A DNA stretch of 64,000 bases, from contig NZ_JAKNYM010000002.1 in NCBI RefSeq assembly GCF_022865105.1, positions 653,501 to 717,500 on the forward strand, in the 5' to 3' direction. Shown here in pieces: positions 16,986 through 26,336 of the stretch. The notes under the pieces are model-generated. The model was not told where the DNA came from. It made no database searches and saw only the letters and a program-made list of their open reading frames with translations. The first letter of the stretch is position 1, and the number at the start of each line of letters is the position of its first letter. The DNA comes from Sphingomicrobium astaxanthinifaciens. GTDB lineage: Bacteria; Pseudomonadota; Alphaproteobacteria; Sphingomonadales; Sphingomonadaceae. A program made the translations under genes and the position numbers.

Positions 16986-18356
16986 TCAGAAGCTTTGATC
17001 GCCGTAGACCGGCTCGACCGAGCCGTTCCATTCGCCATGGTAGAGCGCCAGCAGCCGGTCGGCGGGCGACTGCTTGCGGGCGAGGATCTCGCGCAGCGGA
17101 TCGAGAAACCCCGTCTCGTTGTCGCCCGCCGCGTTGGTGCGCGCGCGCGCGGTGAGGCCGTGGTGCGCCAGCTCCACGACGCGCTCGGCCAGCGCCTGCA
17201 TGGTGCCGCCGCCGGGGACCGGGGTGCGCAGCCCGAGCCGCGGCACGTCGGCGCGCAGCCGCTCGCGCTCCTCGAGGCTCCAGTGCCGGCACAGGTCCCA
17301 CGCCGCATCGAGCGTGGCCCCGTCGTAGAGCAGCCCGACCCATAGCGCGGGCAGCGCGCAGATCCGGCTCCACGGCCCGCCGTCGGCACCGCGCATCTCG
17401 AGGAAGCTCTTCAGGCGCACCTCGGGGAAGATGGTCGACAGATGGTCGGTCCAGTCGGCGCGGGTCGGCGTCTCGCCCTCGAGCCCGTCGAGCCTGCCCT
17501 CGAGGAAGTCGCGAAAGCTCTTGCCCGCCACGTCATGGTAATGCCCATCGCGGAAGACGAAATACATCGGCACGTCGAGCGCATAGTCGCACCAGCGTTC
17601 ATAGCCGAAGCCCTCTTCGAAGACGAAGGGGAGCATGCCGGTGCGATCGGGGTCGGTGTCGGTCCAGATATGGCTGCGGAAGCTGAGGAAGCCGTTGGGC
17701 TTGCCCTCGGTGAAGGGCGAGTTGGCGAACAAGGCGGTAGCGACCGGCTGGAGCGCGAGCCCGACCCGGAACTTCTTCACCATGTCGGCCTCGGACGCAT
17801 AGTCGAGGTTGACCTGGATGGTGCAGGTCCGCTGCATCATGTCGAGCCCGAGGCTGCCGACCGTGGGCATGTAGCGGCGCATGATGCCGTAGCGTGCCTT
17901 GGGCATCCACGACAGCTCGTCCCTGGTCTTGTCGGGCCACATGCCGAGCCCGAGGAAGCCGAGCCCCAACTTCGTGCCCACCGCCTTGACCTGGCGCAGG
18001 TGGCGCCCGGCCTCGGCGCAGGTCTGGTGGAGATGCTCGAGGGCGGCGCCCGACAGTTCGAGCTGCCCCGACGGCTCGAGGCTGACGGTGCCGTCCTCGC
18101 CCGTCAGCGCGATAAGCTTGCCCCCCTCGATCACCGGCCGCCAGCCGAATTCGGTGAGCGCGTCCAGCAGGTCGCGGATGCCGCCCGGCTCCTCCCAGCT
18201 GGGGGCGCGGTGGTCGGCGGTCCGGTAGACGAATTTCTCGTGCTCGGTGCCGATGCGCCAGTCGCGCGCCGGCTTCTCGCCCTGCGCGAACAGCGCGAGC
18301 AGGTGGTCGCGGCTGGCGATCGGCGGGCTCTCGGAAAGGTCGGTGCGCGTCGTCAT
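16986..18356 (-). CDS. gshA: Glutamate-cysteine ligase, plant/alphaproteobacterial type
   Basis: 456-aa cytosolic enzyme that joins glutamate and cysteine with ATP, the first step of glutathione synthesis. Diagnostic stretches of the GCS2/plant-type family are DWRIGTEHEKFVYR near the N-terminus, SLEPSGQLELSGA, MPKARYGIMRRYMPTVGSLGLDMM, CTIQVNLDY and FANSPFTEGKPNGFLSFRSHIW. Length is typical. It lies 40 bp downstream of rsmE on the same strand, a common pairing in Sphingomonadales. The start MTTRTDLSESPP is the only good candidate. Confidence 0.94.
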   Translation of the reverse strand: MTTRTDLSESPPIASRDHLLALFAQGEKPARDWRIGTEHEKFVYRTADHRAPSWEEPGGIRDLLDALTEFGWRPVIEGGKLIALTGEDGTVSLEPSGQLELSGAALEHLHQTCAEAGRHLRQVKAVGTKLGLGFLGLGMWPDKTRDELSWMPKARYGIMRRYMPTVGSLGLDMMQRTCTIQVNLDYASEADMVKKFRVGLALQPVATALFANSPFTEGKPNGFLSFRSHIWTDTDPDRTGMLPFVFEEGFGYERWCDYALDVPMYFVFRDGHYHDVAGKSFRDFLEGRLDGLEGETPTRADWTDHLSTIFPEVRLKSFLEMRGADGGPWSRICALPALWVGLLYDGATLDAAWDLCRHWSLEERERLRADVPRLGLRTPVPGGGTMQALAERVVELAHHGLTARARTNAAGDNETGFLDPLREILARKQSPADRLLALYHGEWNGSVEPVYGDQSF

Positions 18357-18396
18357 CGCGCCCGCCCTAGCGCGGCGCGGCGCACCCGCCTAGCCA

Positions 18397-19137
18397 CTAA
18401 ACGCTCCAGTCCCCCGCGCTCGCCATGTACGCCGCGATCGCGGCGAGCGCGGCGGTCTCGGCGCGCAGGATGCGCGGCCCGAGCGAGATGGCGATCGCGC
18501 CCTCCTCGGCGCGGATCATCGCGCGTTCCTCGGGCGTGAATCCGCCCTCGGGGCCGACGAGGATGGTGGCGGGCGGCGGCGCGAAGCTCGCCAGCGCGGG
18601 CGCCCCGCCCTCCTCGTCGGCGAAATAGAGCGGGGTGCGCTCGCGCTCGAGCAGCCAGCGCTTGAGCCGCACCGGGGGCAGCAGCGTGGCGAGCGCGGTG
18701 CGCCCGCACTGCTCGGCCGCCTCGACGATATGCGCGCGGATGCGATCCTCGCCGACGCGCGCCGCGATGGTGCGCTGGGTCAGCACCGGCTGCAGGCGCT
18801 CGACCCCCAGTTCGACCGCTTTCTCGACGAGGAAGTCGATCCGCTGCTTCTTGATCGGGGCGAAGGCGAGGGTGAGCCCGCTCGCGGCCTCCTGCGGGCG
18901 GGTCTGCGCGGTGACCCGCAGCCGCACCCGCTTCTTGCCCGTCTCGATGATCTCGCCGCGCCATTCGCCGTGCGCGCCGTCGAACAACAGCAGCGCATCG
19001 CCCGGCTGGCGCCGCATCACGGTGCCGACATAATGCGCCTGCGGCTTGTCGAGGTCGATCTCGACCCCCTCGGTTAGCGGGGTGTCGATAAAGAGGCGGG
19101 GCAGGCTCTCGGGCGGCCAGGCGGGGGTAGCGGGCAT
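18397..19137 (-). CDS. rsmE: 16S rRNA (uracil1498-N3)-methyltransferase
   Basis: 246-aa SPOUT methyltransferase acting on U1498 of 16S rRNA. A small N-terminal PUA-like domain (LPRLFIDTPLTEG to about residue 70) precedes the knotted domain with KKQRIDFLVEKAVELGV, LVGPEGGFTPEE and LGPRILRAETAALAAIAA, the family signature at the cofactor site. The ATG at 19137 is preferred to a TTG two codons upstream. gshA follows on the same strand after 40 bp. Confidence 0.94.
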   Translation of the reverse strand: MPATPAWPPESLPRLFIDTPLTEGVEIDLDKPQAHYVGTVMRRQPGDALLLFDGAHGEWRGEIIETGKKRVRLRVTAQTRPQEAASGLTLAFAPIKKQRIDFLVEKAVELGVERLQPVLTQRTIAARVGEDRIRAHIVEAAEQCGRTALATLLPPVRLKRWLLERERTPLYFADEEGGAPALASFAPPPATILVGPEGGFTPEERAMIRAEEGAIAISLGPRILRAETAALAAIAAYMASAGDWSV

Positions 19138-19182
19138 GGCCAACGCCTAGCCCCCCGCCTCGCGGCTTGCCAAGCCTTGGCG

Positions 19183-19830
19183 TCAGTCGCCGGGTGCCTC
19201 GCGGAACTCGAACGGATCGCGCCGTTCGCGCCGTTCGATTTCGCCGCACGCCACCGGCAGGCTAATCAGGTAGCCGCCAGTGGGCAGGCCGTCGTTGACG
19301 CCGCCGGGCACGGTGAGGCCGTGCACCACGACCGCGCCGAGTTCGAGCGGGCGCAGGTCGCCCTTAACGATATTTTCGCCGGAAATCGGATTGATATATT
19401 CGTTGAGATCGATGGTGATCTCGGTCGATACGCTACCGTCGAGATCGTCGTCGATATTATCGAAATCGACGACGATGCCGCCATAGAGCGGCAACCCTTC
19501 GCCAAGTTCGACGAAGCCGTCACCATCGCTGTCGCTGGCGATCGTCGGGCAGATCGCATCCCCGACCGCGCCTGCGGGGGTGTCCGACCCGTGGATATGC
19601 GCGAGGTGGATGCCACCCGCTTCAAGGCCCTCGACCTCGATCCGCACCTGGAGGTAGCGATTGCCCCGTTCCTGGAAAATGAAGCGACCGGTCACCCCGC
19701 TGCCGTTGAGCGCGTCGAGCTCGGCGACGTGGGTGGGATTGGTGATCTTTTCGGGTTGCGATGCGGCGGGTGCGGCCAGCAACGGGATCGCCGCGGCCGC
19801 GCAAAGGAACGACTTGCACGTCACACTCAT
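19183..19830 (-). CDS. Secreted CHRD-like protein of unknown function
   Basis: 215 aa with a signal peptide (residues 1-24, ending APAAS). The mature protein has a beta-rich region with GRFIFQERGNRYLQVRIEVEGL and GGIHLAHIHGSDT, resembling the HIHG core of CHRD domains, and acidic DSDGDGFVELGEG and FDNIDDDLDGS stretches that could bind calcium. A second, clearer CHRD protein is encoded at 55364-55819. The gene is the last of a minus-strand run and diverges from the phospholipase D family gene across a 191-bp AT-richer gap. Function is not known. Confidence 0.7.
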   Translation of the reverse strand: MSVTCKSFLCAAAAIPLLAAPAASQPEKITNPTHVAELDALNGSGVTGRFIFQERGNRYLQVRIEVEGLEAGGIHLAHIHGSDTPAGAVGDAICPTIASDSDGDGFVELGEGLPLYGGIVVDFDNIDDDLDGSVSTEITIDLNEYINPISGENIVKGDLRPLELGAVVVHGLTVPGGVNDGLPTGGYLISLPVACGEIERRERRDPFEFREAPGD

Positions 19831-20021
19831 CTCCTATCGTCGATTTTGAAAGGTTGCCAAACGCCTGCCATCCCCCCGGTCGTTCGCTCTGTTAAACACC
19901 CGTATACCAACCATGTTAACTTTTGCATAGACCGGGGCTGTGGGAGGCCCCGTTCCGCACATTCTCGTCTTTTCAGCAGGGGAAGAGGGAACGCGGCGGG
20001 GGGCTCCCGATTTAGGATCGT

Positions 20022-21518
20022 GTGAGTAACGAACTGCAGCCGATCGTCGCGGTGGGGCGCAACTGCTGGCGGATCGAGCGGGCCAGCGAGGCGCGCATGA
20101 TCGTCGACGCCGCCGCCTATTACCGCATCATCGCCGAAGCGATGCAGCGCGCGCGGCGCCGCATCTTCATCGTCGGCTGGGATTTCGACACCCGCATCAC
20201 CCTCGCCCCCGACCGCGAGGGAAGCTACCATGAAAGCCTCGGCCATTTCTTCATCGAACTGGCGCGCGAGCGTCCCGGGCGCCAGATCGACATCCTCAAG
20301 TGGAATTTCGGCGCGCTCAAGCAGTTCTTGTCGCTCCGCGCGAGCTACTGGCTGCTGCGCTGGTGGCTCGCCCCCCCGATCAATTTCAAGTTCGACGGCG
20401 CGCATCCCAAGGGGTGCAGCCATCACCAGAAGATCGTCGTCCTCGACGACAGCCTCGCCGCCTGCGGGGGGATCGATATCGCCATGCGCCGCTGGGACAC
20501 GCGCGAACATGCGCCCGATGACGAGTGCCGCACCACCCCCAACGGCAAGCCCTATGCGCCGTGGCACGACGTCACCATGCTCCTGCGCGGCGAGATCGCG
20601 GGCGCGCTCGGCGATCTCGGGCGCGAACGCTGGCGGGTGGCGACGCGGCGCGATCTCGAACCGCTCGAGGATTGCCGCGACGACTGGCCCGAGGATCTCG
20701 AGCCGCATTTCACCGACGTCGACGTGGCGATCGCGCGGACCCGCGCGGCCTGGGACGATCTCGAGGAAGTGCGCGAGAACGAGGCGCTCGTGATCGACAT
20801 GATCGAGCACTGCCGCCGCTTCGCCTATATCGAGAACCAGTATTTCACGAGCCCCAAGATCGCCGCCGCGATCTGCACCCGCCTCGCCGAGGACGATCCG
20901 CCCGAGATCGTGCTGGTCATGCCACGCACCGCCGATGGCTGGCTCGAGAGCGTGGCGATGGACGGCACGCGCCAGAAGCTGATGCAGGCGATCAGCAACG
21001 GCACGGGGGGCGAGAACTTCCGCATCTACGTGCCGGTCAACGCGGCCGACACCGACATCTACGTCCACGCCAAGGTGGCGATCGTCGATGACCGCTTCCT
21101 GCGCGTCGGCTCGTCCAACCTCAACAACCGGTCGATGGGGCTCGACAGCGAATGCGACGTCGTCGTCGACGCGGGCCTGCCCCACAATGCGGGGCGCGGG
21201 CTCGAGGAGCGCATCGCCGGCCTGCGCCGCGACCTGATGGCCGAGCATCTCGATGTCGAGGTCGAGGCGATCGCCGCGCTCGAGCAGGAGGGCAAGGGGC
21301 TGGTCGAGGTCATCGAGGCGCTGCGCGGGGAGGGCAAGACGCTGACCCTGCTCGAGATGAAGGACCTGTCGGGCACCGAGCAGTTCATCGCCGATCACGA
21401 ACTGCTCGATCCCGAGGATACCGAGGAAATGTTCGAACCGCTCGCGCGCAAGACGCTGCGCCAGCGCTGGCGCGAGACCCGGACCCGATTCCGCGACCGC
21501 TTCTCGCGCTCGGCCTGA
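20022..21518 (+). CDS. Phospholipase D family protein (two HKD motifs)
   Basis: 498-aa member of the PLD/cardiolipin-synthase superfamily. The first HKD motif is H135-x-K137-x4-D142 in SHHQKIVVLDD, the second H349-x-K351-x4-D356 in VHAKVAIVDDRFLRVGSSN. Both are intact, so it is probably catalytically active on phosphodiester bonds, either phospholipid hydrolysis or headgroup exchange. There is no signal peptide or obvious membrane helix, unlike cardiolipin synthase, and the C-terminus (about 400-498) is charged. The start is GTG. ubiA follows on the same strand. Confidence 0.88.
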   Translation: MSNELQPIVAVGRNCWRIERASEARMIVDAAAYYRIIAEAMQRARRRIFIVGWDFDTRITLAPDREGSYHESLGHFFIELARERPGRQIDILKWNFGALKQFLSLRASYWLLRWWLAPPINFKFDGAHPKGCSHHQKIVVLDDSLAACGGIDIAMRRWDTREHAPDDECRTTPNGKPYAPWHDVTMLLRGEIAGALGDLGRERWRVATRRDLEPLEDCRDDWPEDLEPHFTDVDVAIARTRAAWDDLEEVRENEALVIDMIEHCRRFAYIENQYFTSPKIAAAICTRLAEDDPPEIVLVMPRTADGWLESVAMDGTRQKLMQAISNGTGGENFRIYVPVNAADTDIYVHAKVAIVDDRFLRVGSSNLNNRSMGLDSECDVVVDAGLPHNAGRGLEERIAGLRRDLMAEHLDVEVEAIAALEQEGKGLVEVIEALRGEGKTLTLLEMKDLSGTEQFIADHELLDPEDTEEMFEPLARKTLRQRWRETRTRFRDRFSRSA

Positions 21519-21564
21519 GCGCGCGCGCTTGACCCCGGCCCCGTCGCCGCGCCATGCGCGGGCG

Positions 21565-22470
21565 ATGGATCTCGTTCCCGACAGCGAGCGCACCGGGCTG
21601 ATCGGCGCGCTGCCGAAGAGCTGGCGCCCCTATGCCGCGCTGATGCGGCTCGACCGCCCGATCGGCACCTGGCTGCTCTACTGGCCCTGCCTCGCCGGGC
21701 TCGCGCTGGCCGGGGGCGGCGGGCGCTGGGCGCTGGCCTTCTGGTTCCTGCTCGGCGCCTTCGCGATGCGTTCGGCGGGGTGCGCCTATAACGACATCGT
21801 CGATCGCGACCTCGATGCCCGGGTCGAGCGCACCCGGCTGCGCCCGCTGGCGAGCGGGCGGCTGTCGCTCAGGCAGGCGTGGGGACTGGTCGCGCTGCTG
21901 CTGCTGGTCGGGCTGCTCGTCCTGCTCCAGCTGTCGCTGGCCGCGCAGCTGGTCGCGCTCGCCAGCCTCGCGCTCGTGGCGGCCTATCCCTTCATGAAGC
22001 GGATCACCTGGTGGCCGCAGGCGTGGCTCGGGCTGGTCTTCTCGTGGGGCGCGCTGGTCGGCTGGACCGCCGGCTGGGGGAGCCTCGCGCTGCCCGGGCT
22101 GCTCCTGTGGGGCGGGTCGGTTTTCTGGGTCATCGGCTATGACACCATCTACGCGATCCAGGACGTGGAGGACGACGCGCTGGTCGGGGTGCGCTCGTCG
22201 GCGCGGGCGCTCGGCGGCCGGGTGCGCACGGGGGTCGCCCTGTGCTACCTCCTCGCGGTGGCGCTATGGGGGGCGAGCCTGTGGCAGCTGAAGCCGACCC
22301 CGCTGGCGCTGGCCGCGCTCGCGCCCGCCGCGCTGCACCTCGGCTGGCAGGTCGCGAGCCTGCGCGCCGACGACGGCCAGCGCGCGCTCGATCTGTTTCG
22401 CGCCAACCGCATCGCCGGGCTGCTGCTCGCGCTCGCCTGCCTGACGGTCGGCTTGTCGCGCGGGGCCTGA
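21565..22470 (+). CDS. ubiA: 4-hydroxybenzoate polyprenyltransferase UbiA
   Basis: 301-aa inner-membrane prenyltransferase that attaches the polyprenyl tail to 4-hydroxybenzoate in ubiquinone synthesis. The two Asp-rich Mg-diphosphate motifs are present: YNDIVDRDLDARVERT and GYDTIYAIQDVEDD, with about eight hydrophobic helices between and around them. MRLDRPIGTWLLYWPC near the N-terminus is characteristic. A TTG 12 codons upstream could also start the gene; I chose the ATG giving MDLVPDSERTGL because the conserved region begins there. Confidence 0.93.
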   Translation: MDLVPDSERTGLIGALPKSWRPYAALMRLDRPIGTWLLYWPCLAGLALAGGGGRWALAFWFLLGAFAMRSAGCAYNDIVDRDLDARVERTRLRPLASGRLSLRQAWGLVALLLLVGLLVLLQLSLAAQLVALASLALVAAYPFMKRITWWPQAWLGLVFSWGALVGWTAGWGSLALPGLLLWGGSVFWVIGYDTIYAIQDVEDDALVGVRSSARALGGRVRTGVALCYLLAVALWGASLWQLKPTPLALAALAPAALHLGWQVASLRADDGQRALDLFRANRIAGLLLALACLTVGLSRGA

Positions 22471-22489
22471 GGGCTTAAGCGCCTCGGCC

Positions 22490-23836
22490 ATGCGCAATCT
22501 CGAACACGCCCGCCAAGCCACCCGCCGCGCCGTCGACCTCGCGATCAAGGCGGGCGCCAGCGCTGCCGATGCAGCCTTGGTCGCGAGCGGATCGTCGAGC
22601 GTCGAGGTGCGAATGGGCGCGCTTGAGGACGTGCAGCGCTCGGAGGGCGAGAAGCTGGGGCTGCGCGTCTTCCTCGGCCAGCGTGTCGCCAGCGTCTCCT
22701 CCTCCGACCTTTCCGAAGACGGGCTCGCCGGGCTGGCGTCCCGCGCGGTGGCGATGGCCAAGGCGGCGAGCGAGGACGAATATGCGGGCCTCGCCCCCGA
22801 AGCGATGCTGATGGACGGCGCCGCGCCCGACCTCGACCTGTACGAGGACAACGAGCCCGGCCCCGAGGCGCTCAAGGAGCGCGCGCTCGAATGCGAGGCC
22901 GCCGCGCTGGCGATCGACAAGGTCGCCAATTCCTCGGGCGCGAGCGCCTCGGCCTCCTCGAGCCTGTTCGCGCTCGCCACCAGCCATGGTGTCGATGCCG
23001 CCTTCCGCTCCTCGGGGCACGGCTGTTCGGTCGCGGTGATCGCCGAGGATGCGAGCGGAAGCGAGCGCGACTATGCCTATCATTCGGCGCGCTATCTCGC
23101 CGACCTCGAGGATGCCCGCGCCATCGGCACGCGCGCGGGCGAGCGGGCCGCCGCGCGGCTGTCGCCGCGCCGGTTCGAGGGCGGGCGCATGCCCGTCCTG
23201 TTCGACCCGCGCGTCGCCACCAGCCTCCTCTCGCACCTCGCCGCCGCGCTGTCGGGCAATGCGGTCGCGCGCCGCTCCTCCTTCCTGCAGGACAAGATGG
23301 GCGAGCAGGTCTTCGCCCCCGGGGTGACCATCACCGACGATCCGTTGCGCAAGCGCGGGCTGCGCAGCCACGGCTTCGACGGCGAGGGGCTGCCGGTGCA
23401 GCGCATGCACATCGTCGAGGACGGGCGGCTGCAAAGCTGGTTCGCCGCCTCGGCCGCCGCGCGCCAGCTCGGCATCGACCCCACCGGCCATGCGATCCGC
23501 GGCCCCGGCGGCGCGCCCGGCGCGGGGCCTAGCAATTTCTGGATCGAGGCGGGCGAGCGAAGCCGGGCGGAGCTTCTCGGCGCGCATCCGCGCTGCTTTC
23601 TCGTCACCGAACTGATCGGGCAGGGGGTCAATGGCGTCACCGGCGACTATTCGCGCGGCGCGGCGGGGTTCTACGTCGAGCATGGCGAGATCGTCGCCCC
23701 CGCGAGCGGCGCGACCATCGCCGCCAACCTCAAGGACATGTTCGCCACCCTCGAGCCCGGCAGCGACCTCGAACTGCGCAAGGGCGTCGATGCGCCCACG
23801 CTGCTGGTCCCCGAGATGACGGTGGCGGTAGGCTAG
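22490..23836 (+). CDS. pmbA: TldD/PmbA family metalloprotease subunit (TldE)
   Basis: 448-aa protein of the PmbA/TldE type. In E. coli the TldD-TldE complex degrades unfolded peptides and matures microcins, with the zinc site in TldD. Family stretches seen are GEKLGLRVFLGQRVASVSSSDL, FDPRVATSLLSHLAAALSGNAV, FDGEGLPVQRMHIVEDGRL, GVNGVTGDYSRGAAGFYVEHGEI and the C-terminal LLVPEMTVAVG. No TldD partner gene is in the window. It starts 19 bp after ubiA, and its stop overlaps the stop of the convergent protease gene by 4 bp. Confidence 0.92.
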   Translation: MRNLEHARQATRRAVDLAIKAGASAADAALVASGSSSVEVRMGALEDVQRSEGEKLGLRVFLGQRVASVSSSDLSEDGLAGLASRAVAMAKAASEDEYAGLAPEAMLMDGAAPDLDLYEDNEPGPEALKERALECEAAALAIDKVANSSGASASASSSLFALATSHGVDAAFRSSGHGCSVAVIAEDASGSERDYAYHSARYLADLEDARAIGTRAGERAAARLSPRRFEGGRMPVLFDPRVATSLLSHLAAALSGNAVARRSSFLQDKMGEQVFAPGVTITDDPLRKRGLRSHGFDGEGLPVQRMHIVEDGRLQSWFAASAAARQLGIDPTGHAIRGPGGAPGAGPSNFWIEAGERSRAELLGAHPRCFLVTELIGQGVNGVTGDYSRGAAGFYVEHGEIVAPASGATIAANLKDMFATLEPGSDLELRKGVDAPTLLVPEMTVAVG

Positions 23837-24720
23837 CGCAGCCGCGAGCCTTCGGGGCGATAGCCCCGCGCCCACAGGACATAGGTCACGCGGCGATGCC
23901 CGTTGGCAAGATCGCGCACATAATGGTTGGGGCGGCCCTCGGCATCATAGCCGACAATCCCGCCGAAGCGGCCGCCGGGCAGCTCGGCCTGTGCCGGCGG
24001 GAAGGCGCCGAGTTTGTTGCGGCCCTTGCCGCCGCCGCGCCCCGGATTGCCCGACCCGCCGTCATCGGCGCCCTCGCCATACATGGTCGCGCTGTTGAGC
24101 ACGTTCCAGTCGGCTTGCCCGGGGTCGAGGTTGGACGAGCGATAGCGCCCCCCGCCGTCGGGATCGGCGCTATAATCCATGCAAGTGCCGAGGTTGCGGT
24201 TGTAGAAATTGGTATCGAGATGGCCGAGCCCGAAGGTATGGCCGATTTCGTGGCACATCACGAATTCACGCTGCGCAGGGGTGTCGTAGAAACTGCCCGG
24301 CGTGAAATAGCTGTCGTTGATCTGCGCGGTCGCCCAGCTGATGAAGGCTTCGGCGTCGGCATCGATCGTCGCCACCCCGACCCAGCCGGTCGAGCCATAG
24401 GTGTCGGCGCGTACGATCACCTCGCCGAGGATCGGGTCGCAGGCATTGGCGGCGGCGTCGTCGGCGGGCAACTCGGTGCTGTTGAGCGTCAGCGGCGACT
24501 GCGCATTCTCGCCCCATTTCTCGAACGCCGCGACCGAGCTTCCCTTGTAATAGGGTCGCCAGATGTCGGCGGTGTCGCCGCCCTGAAAGGACAGGTCGAG
24601 CGTGACGGGCACGCCGCCCGGGGCCCAGCGAAAATCGCCCCATTGGTGGCCCGTGCCCGCGATCGCGGTGCCGGCGGCCAATATGGTTGCGGTGCCCGCG
24701 AGGAGTCGGTGAAGGTGCAT
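23833..24720 (-). CDS. Secreted matrixin-like zinc metalloprotease
   Basis: 295 aa with a signal peptide (about residues 1-22). The metzincin zinc site HEIGHTFGLGH is at 157-167 and the Met-turn methionine is probably M181 in TCMDYS, so the catalytic core looks complete and resembles M10 matrixins. Two cysteines, C94 and C156, may form a disulfide. After the catalytic domain comes a Gly/Asn/Lys-rich linker (about 222-236) and a short C-terminal domain of about 55 residues that I do not recognise. It is probably exported and acts on an extracytoplasmic substrate. Confidence 0.82.
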   Translation of the reverse strand: MHLHRLLAGTATILAAGTAIAGTGHQWGDFRWAPGGVPVTLDLSFQGGDTADIWRPYYKGSSVAAFEKWGENAQSPLTLNSTELPADDAAANACDPILGEVIVRADTYGSTGWVGVATIDADAEAFISWATAQINDSYFTPGSFYDTPAQREFVMCHEIGHTFGLGHLDTNFYNRNLGTCMDYSADPDGGGRYRSSNLDPGQADWNVLNSATMYGEGADDGGSGNPGRGGGKGRNKLGAFPPAQAELPGGRFGGIVGYDAEGRPNHYVRDLANGHRRVTYVLWARGYRPEGSRLR

Positions 24721-24838
24721 GATCGTCCCCTTTTTCCTGCCGGAAAGGGACGCGGTCGGCCATCCCTTCCCGCAGCGCGCGATTGTTCATTCGGGGACAC
24801 CCTGAGTCAATTGGGGCGAATCAGGGAGGCGCGCGTGG

Positions 24839-25276
24839 TCAGTCGGCCGCCCCCACCGGCGCGATCCCCAGCCGCGGGATCTCGATCTTGGGACAGCGGT
24901 CCATCACCACCTCGAGCCCGGCGGCCTCGGCGCGCGCGGCGGCGGCCTCGTCGACCACCCCCAATTGCATCCAGATCGACTTGGCACCGGCGAGGATCGC
25001 CTGGTCGACCACGGCGCCGACTTGGTCCGAGTTGACGAAGCAGTCGACCATGTCGATGGGGACGTCGATCTGGTCGAGTTCGCGCCAGACATATTCGCCG
25101 TGGACATGCTGCCCGGTGATGCGCGGGTTGACGGGCAGCACGCGATAGCCGCGCTCAATCAGCCAGGCCATCACGCGGTGGCTGTCGCGCTGTGGCTTGT
25201 CGGAGGCGCCGACCATCGCGATGGTGCGGGTCTGTTCGAGCAGGCGGGCGATGTCGGCGTCGGCGGTCAGCGGCAT
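24839..25276 (-). CDS. CoA-binding domain protein (YccU type)
   Basis: 145-aa single-domain Rossmann protein of the succinyl-CoA-synthetase-like CoA-binding family. It shows TIAMVGASDKPQRDSHRVMAWL with the nucleotide-binding glycine turn, GYRVLPVNPRITGQ, DMVDCFVNSDQVGAVVDQAI, and KSIWMQLGVVDEAAAARAEAAG. The cellular role of these stand-alone domains is not established. The gene is 27 bp downstream of the Mrp ATPase gene and on the same strand, so the two are likely co-transcribed. Confidence 0.88.
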   Translation of the reverse strand: MPLTADADIARLLEQTRTIAMVGASDKPQRDSHRVMAWLIERGYRVLPVNPRITGQHVHGEYVWRELDQIDVPIDMVDCFVNSDQVGAVVDQAILAGAKSIWMQLGVVDEAAAARAEAAGLEVVMDRCPKIEIPRLGIAPVGAAD

Positions 25277-25303
25277 GGACTTCTCCTTTGCCCCCCGAAC
25301 GGT

Positions 25304-26266
25304 TCAGCCCGCTCTCTTGCTCCCGAGCTGCTCGAGGAGCGCGCGCGCGAGCGCCATGAAGGCGTCCTGCGCGGGGCCTTCCTCGGCGGCGGGCGGCGCG
25401 CCCGCGTCGCTCGCCACCCGGATGCTCGCCGACAGCGGCAACCGCCCGAGGAAGGGCAGCCCGAGCTCGGCGGCGCTGGCTTCGGCGCCGCCCCTGCCGA
25501 ACGGGTCGCTGGTCTCGCCGCAATGCGGGCAGGCGAACCCCGCCATGTTCTCGACGATGCCGAGCACCGGCACGTCGGTCTTGCCGAACAGGTCGATCGC
25601 GCGGGTGGCGTCGATCAGCGCGAGGTCCTGCGGGGTCGAGACGATCAGCGCCCCCGCCGGGCGCGCCTTGCTGATCAGCGACAATTGCACGTCGCCGGTG
25701 CCGGGCGGCAGGTCGATGAGGATGATCTTCGCCGCGCCCCAGTCGGCCTCGAGCAGCTGGTTGAGCGCCCCCGCCGCCATCGGCCCGCGCCACGCGAGCG
25801 CGGTGCCGGGTTCAACGAGCTGGCCGACCGAGAGCAGCCGCACCCCGTGTGCCGACACGGGGATCAGTGTCTTGCCCTCGGCCTTGGGCTTCTCGTCGGT
25901 CCCGAACAATCGCGGCTGCGAGGGGCCGTAGATGTCGGCATCGACGAGCCCGACCTCGTGGCCGAGCCGGGCCAGCGCAACCGCGAGGTTGGCCGACAGG
26001 GTCGACTTGCCGACCCCGCCCTTGCCGCTGGCGATCGCCACGAAGGTGCGCTCGACCTTGGCCGCGGTCAGCCCGACGCGCACCTCCTCGACCCCGGGAA
26101 GCGCCAGCGCGGCGCTCCTGAGGTCCTCCTCGAGCGCGCGGCGTTCGAGCGCGTCGAGCCCGCTGGCATCGACCAGCAGCCGCGCCACCTTCCCCTCGAG
26201 GCGGCGGCTCTTGAGGCGGTCGGCGTGCAGATGCGTGTCGAGCGGGGCGAGCGGATCGTCGGTCAT
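25304..26266 (-). CDS. apbC: Mrp/ApbC family iron-sulfur cluster carrier ATPase
   Basis: 320-aa P-loop ATPase of the Mrp/NBP35 family, which binds and transfers Fe-S clusters. A short N-terminal domain (about 1-75) precedes the deviant Walker A SGKGGVGKST, DADIYGPSQPRLFG, LIDLPPGTGDVQLSL and the conserved CxxC in FACPHCGETSDPFG, which holds the bridging cluster. The N-terminal portion is a divergent version of the usual MIP18-like domain. The start lies 70 bp from the divergent hflK gene, giving a small shared promoter region. Confidence 0.92.
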   Translation of the reverse strand: MTDDPLAPLDTHLHADRLKSRRLEGKVARLLVDASGLDALERRALEEDLRSAALALPGVEEVRVGLTAAKVERTFVAIASGKGGVGKSTLSANLAVALARLGHEVGLVDADIYGPSQPRLFGTDEKPKAEGKTLIPVSAHGVRLLSVGQLVEPGTALAWRGPMAAGALNQLLEADWGAAKIILIDLPPGTGDVQLSLISKARPAGALIVSTPQDLALIDATRAIDLFGKTDVPVLGIVENMAGFACPHCGETSDPFGRGGAEASAAELGLPFLGRLPLSASIRVASDAGAPPAAEEGPAQDAFMALARALLEQLGSKRAG

Positions 26267-26336
26267 GGCCGCCTCCTTAAAAGGCTAAATGCGCGCTGTC
26301 CCTTTTTTTTGCCGGGCGCCACCCTATTATCGGGGC

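Noticed and set aside
19827-21593. Minus-strand open frame of 588 codons opposite the phospholipase D family gene
   Set aside because: Both HKD motifs are on the plus strand; the reverse frame is low in complexity.
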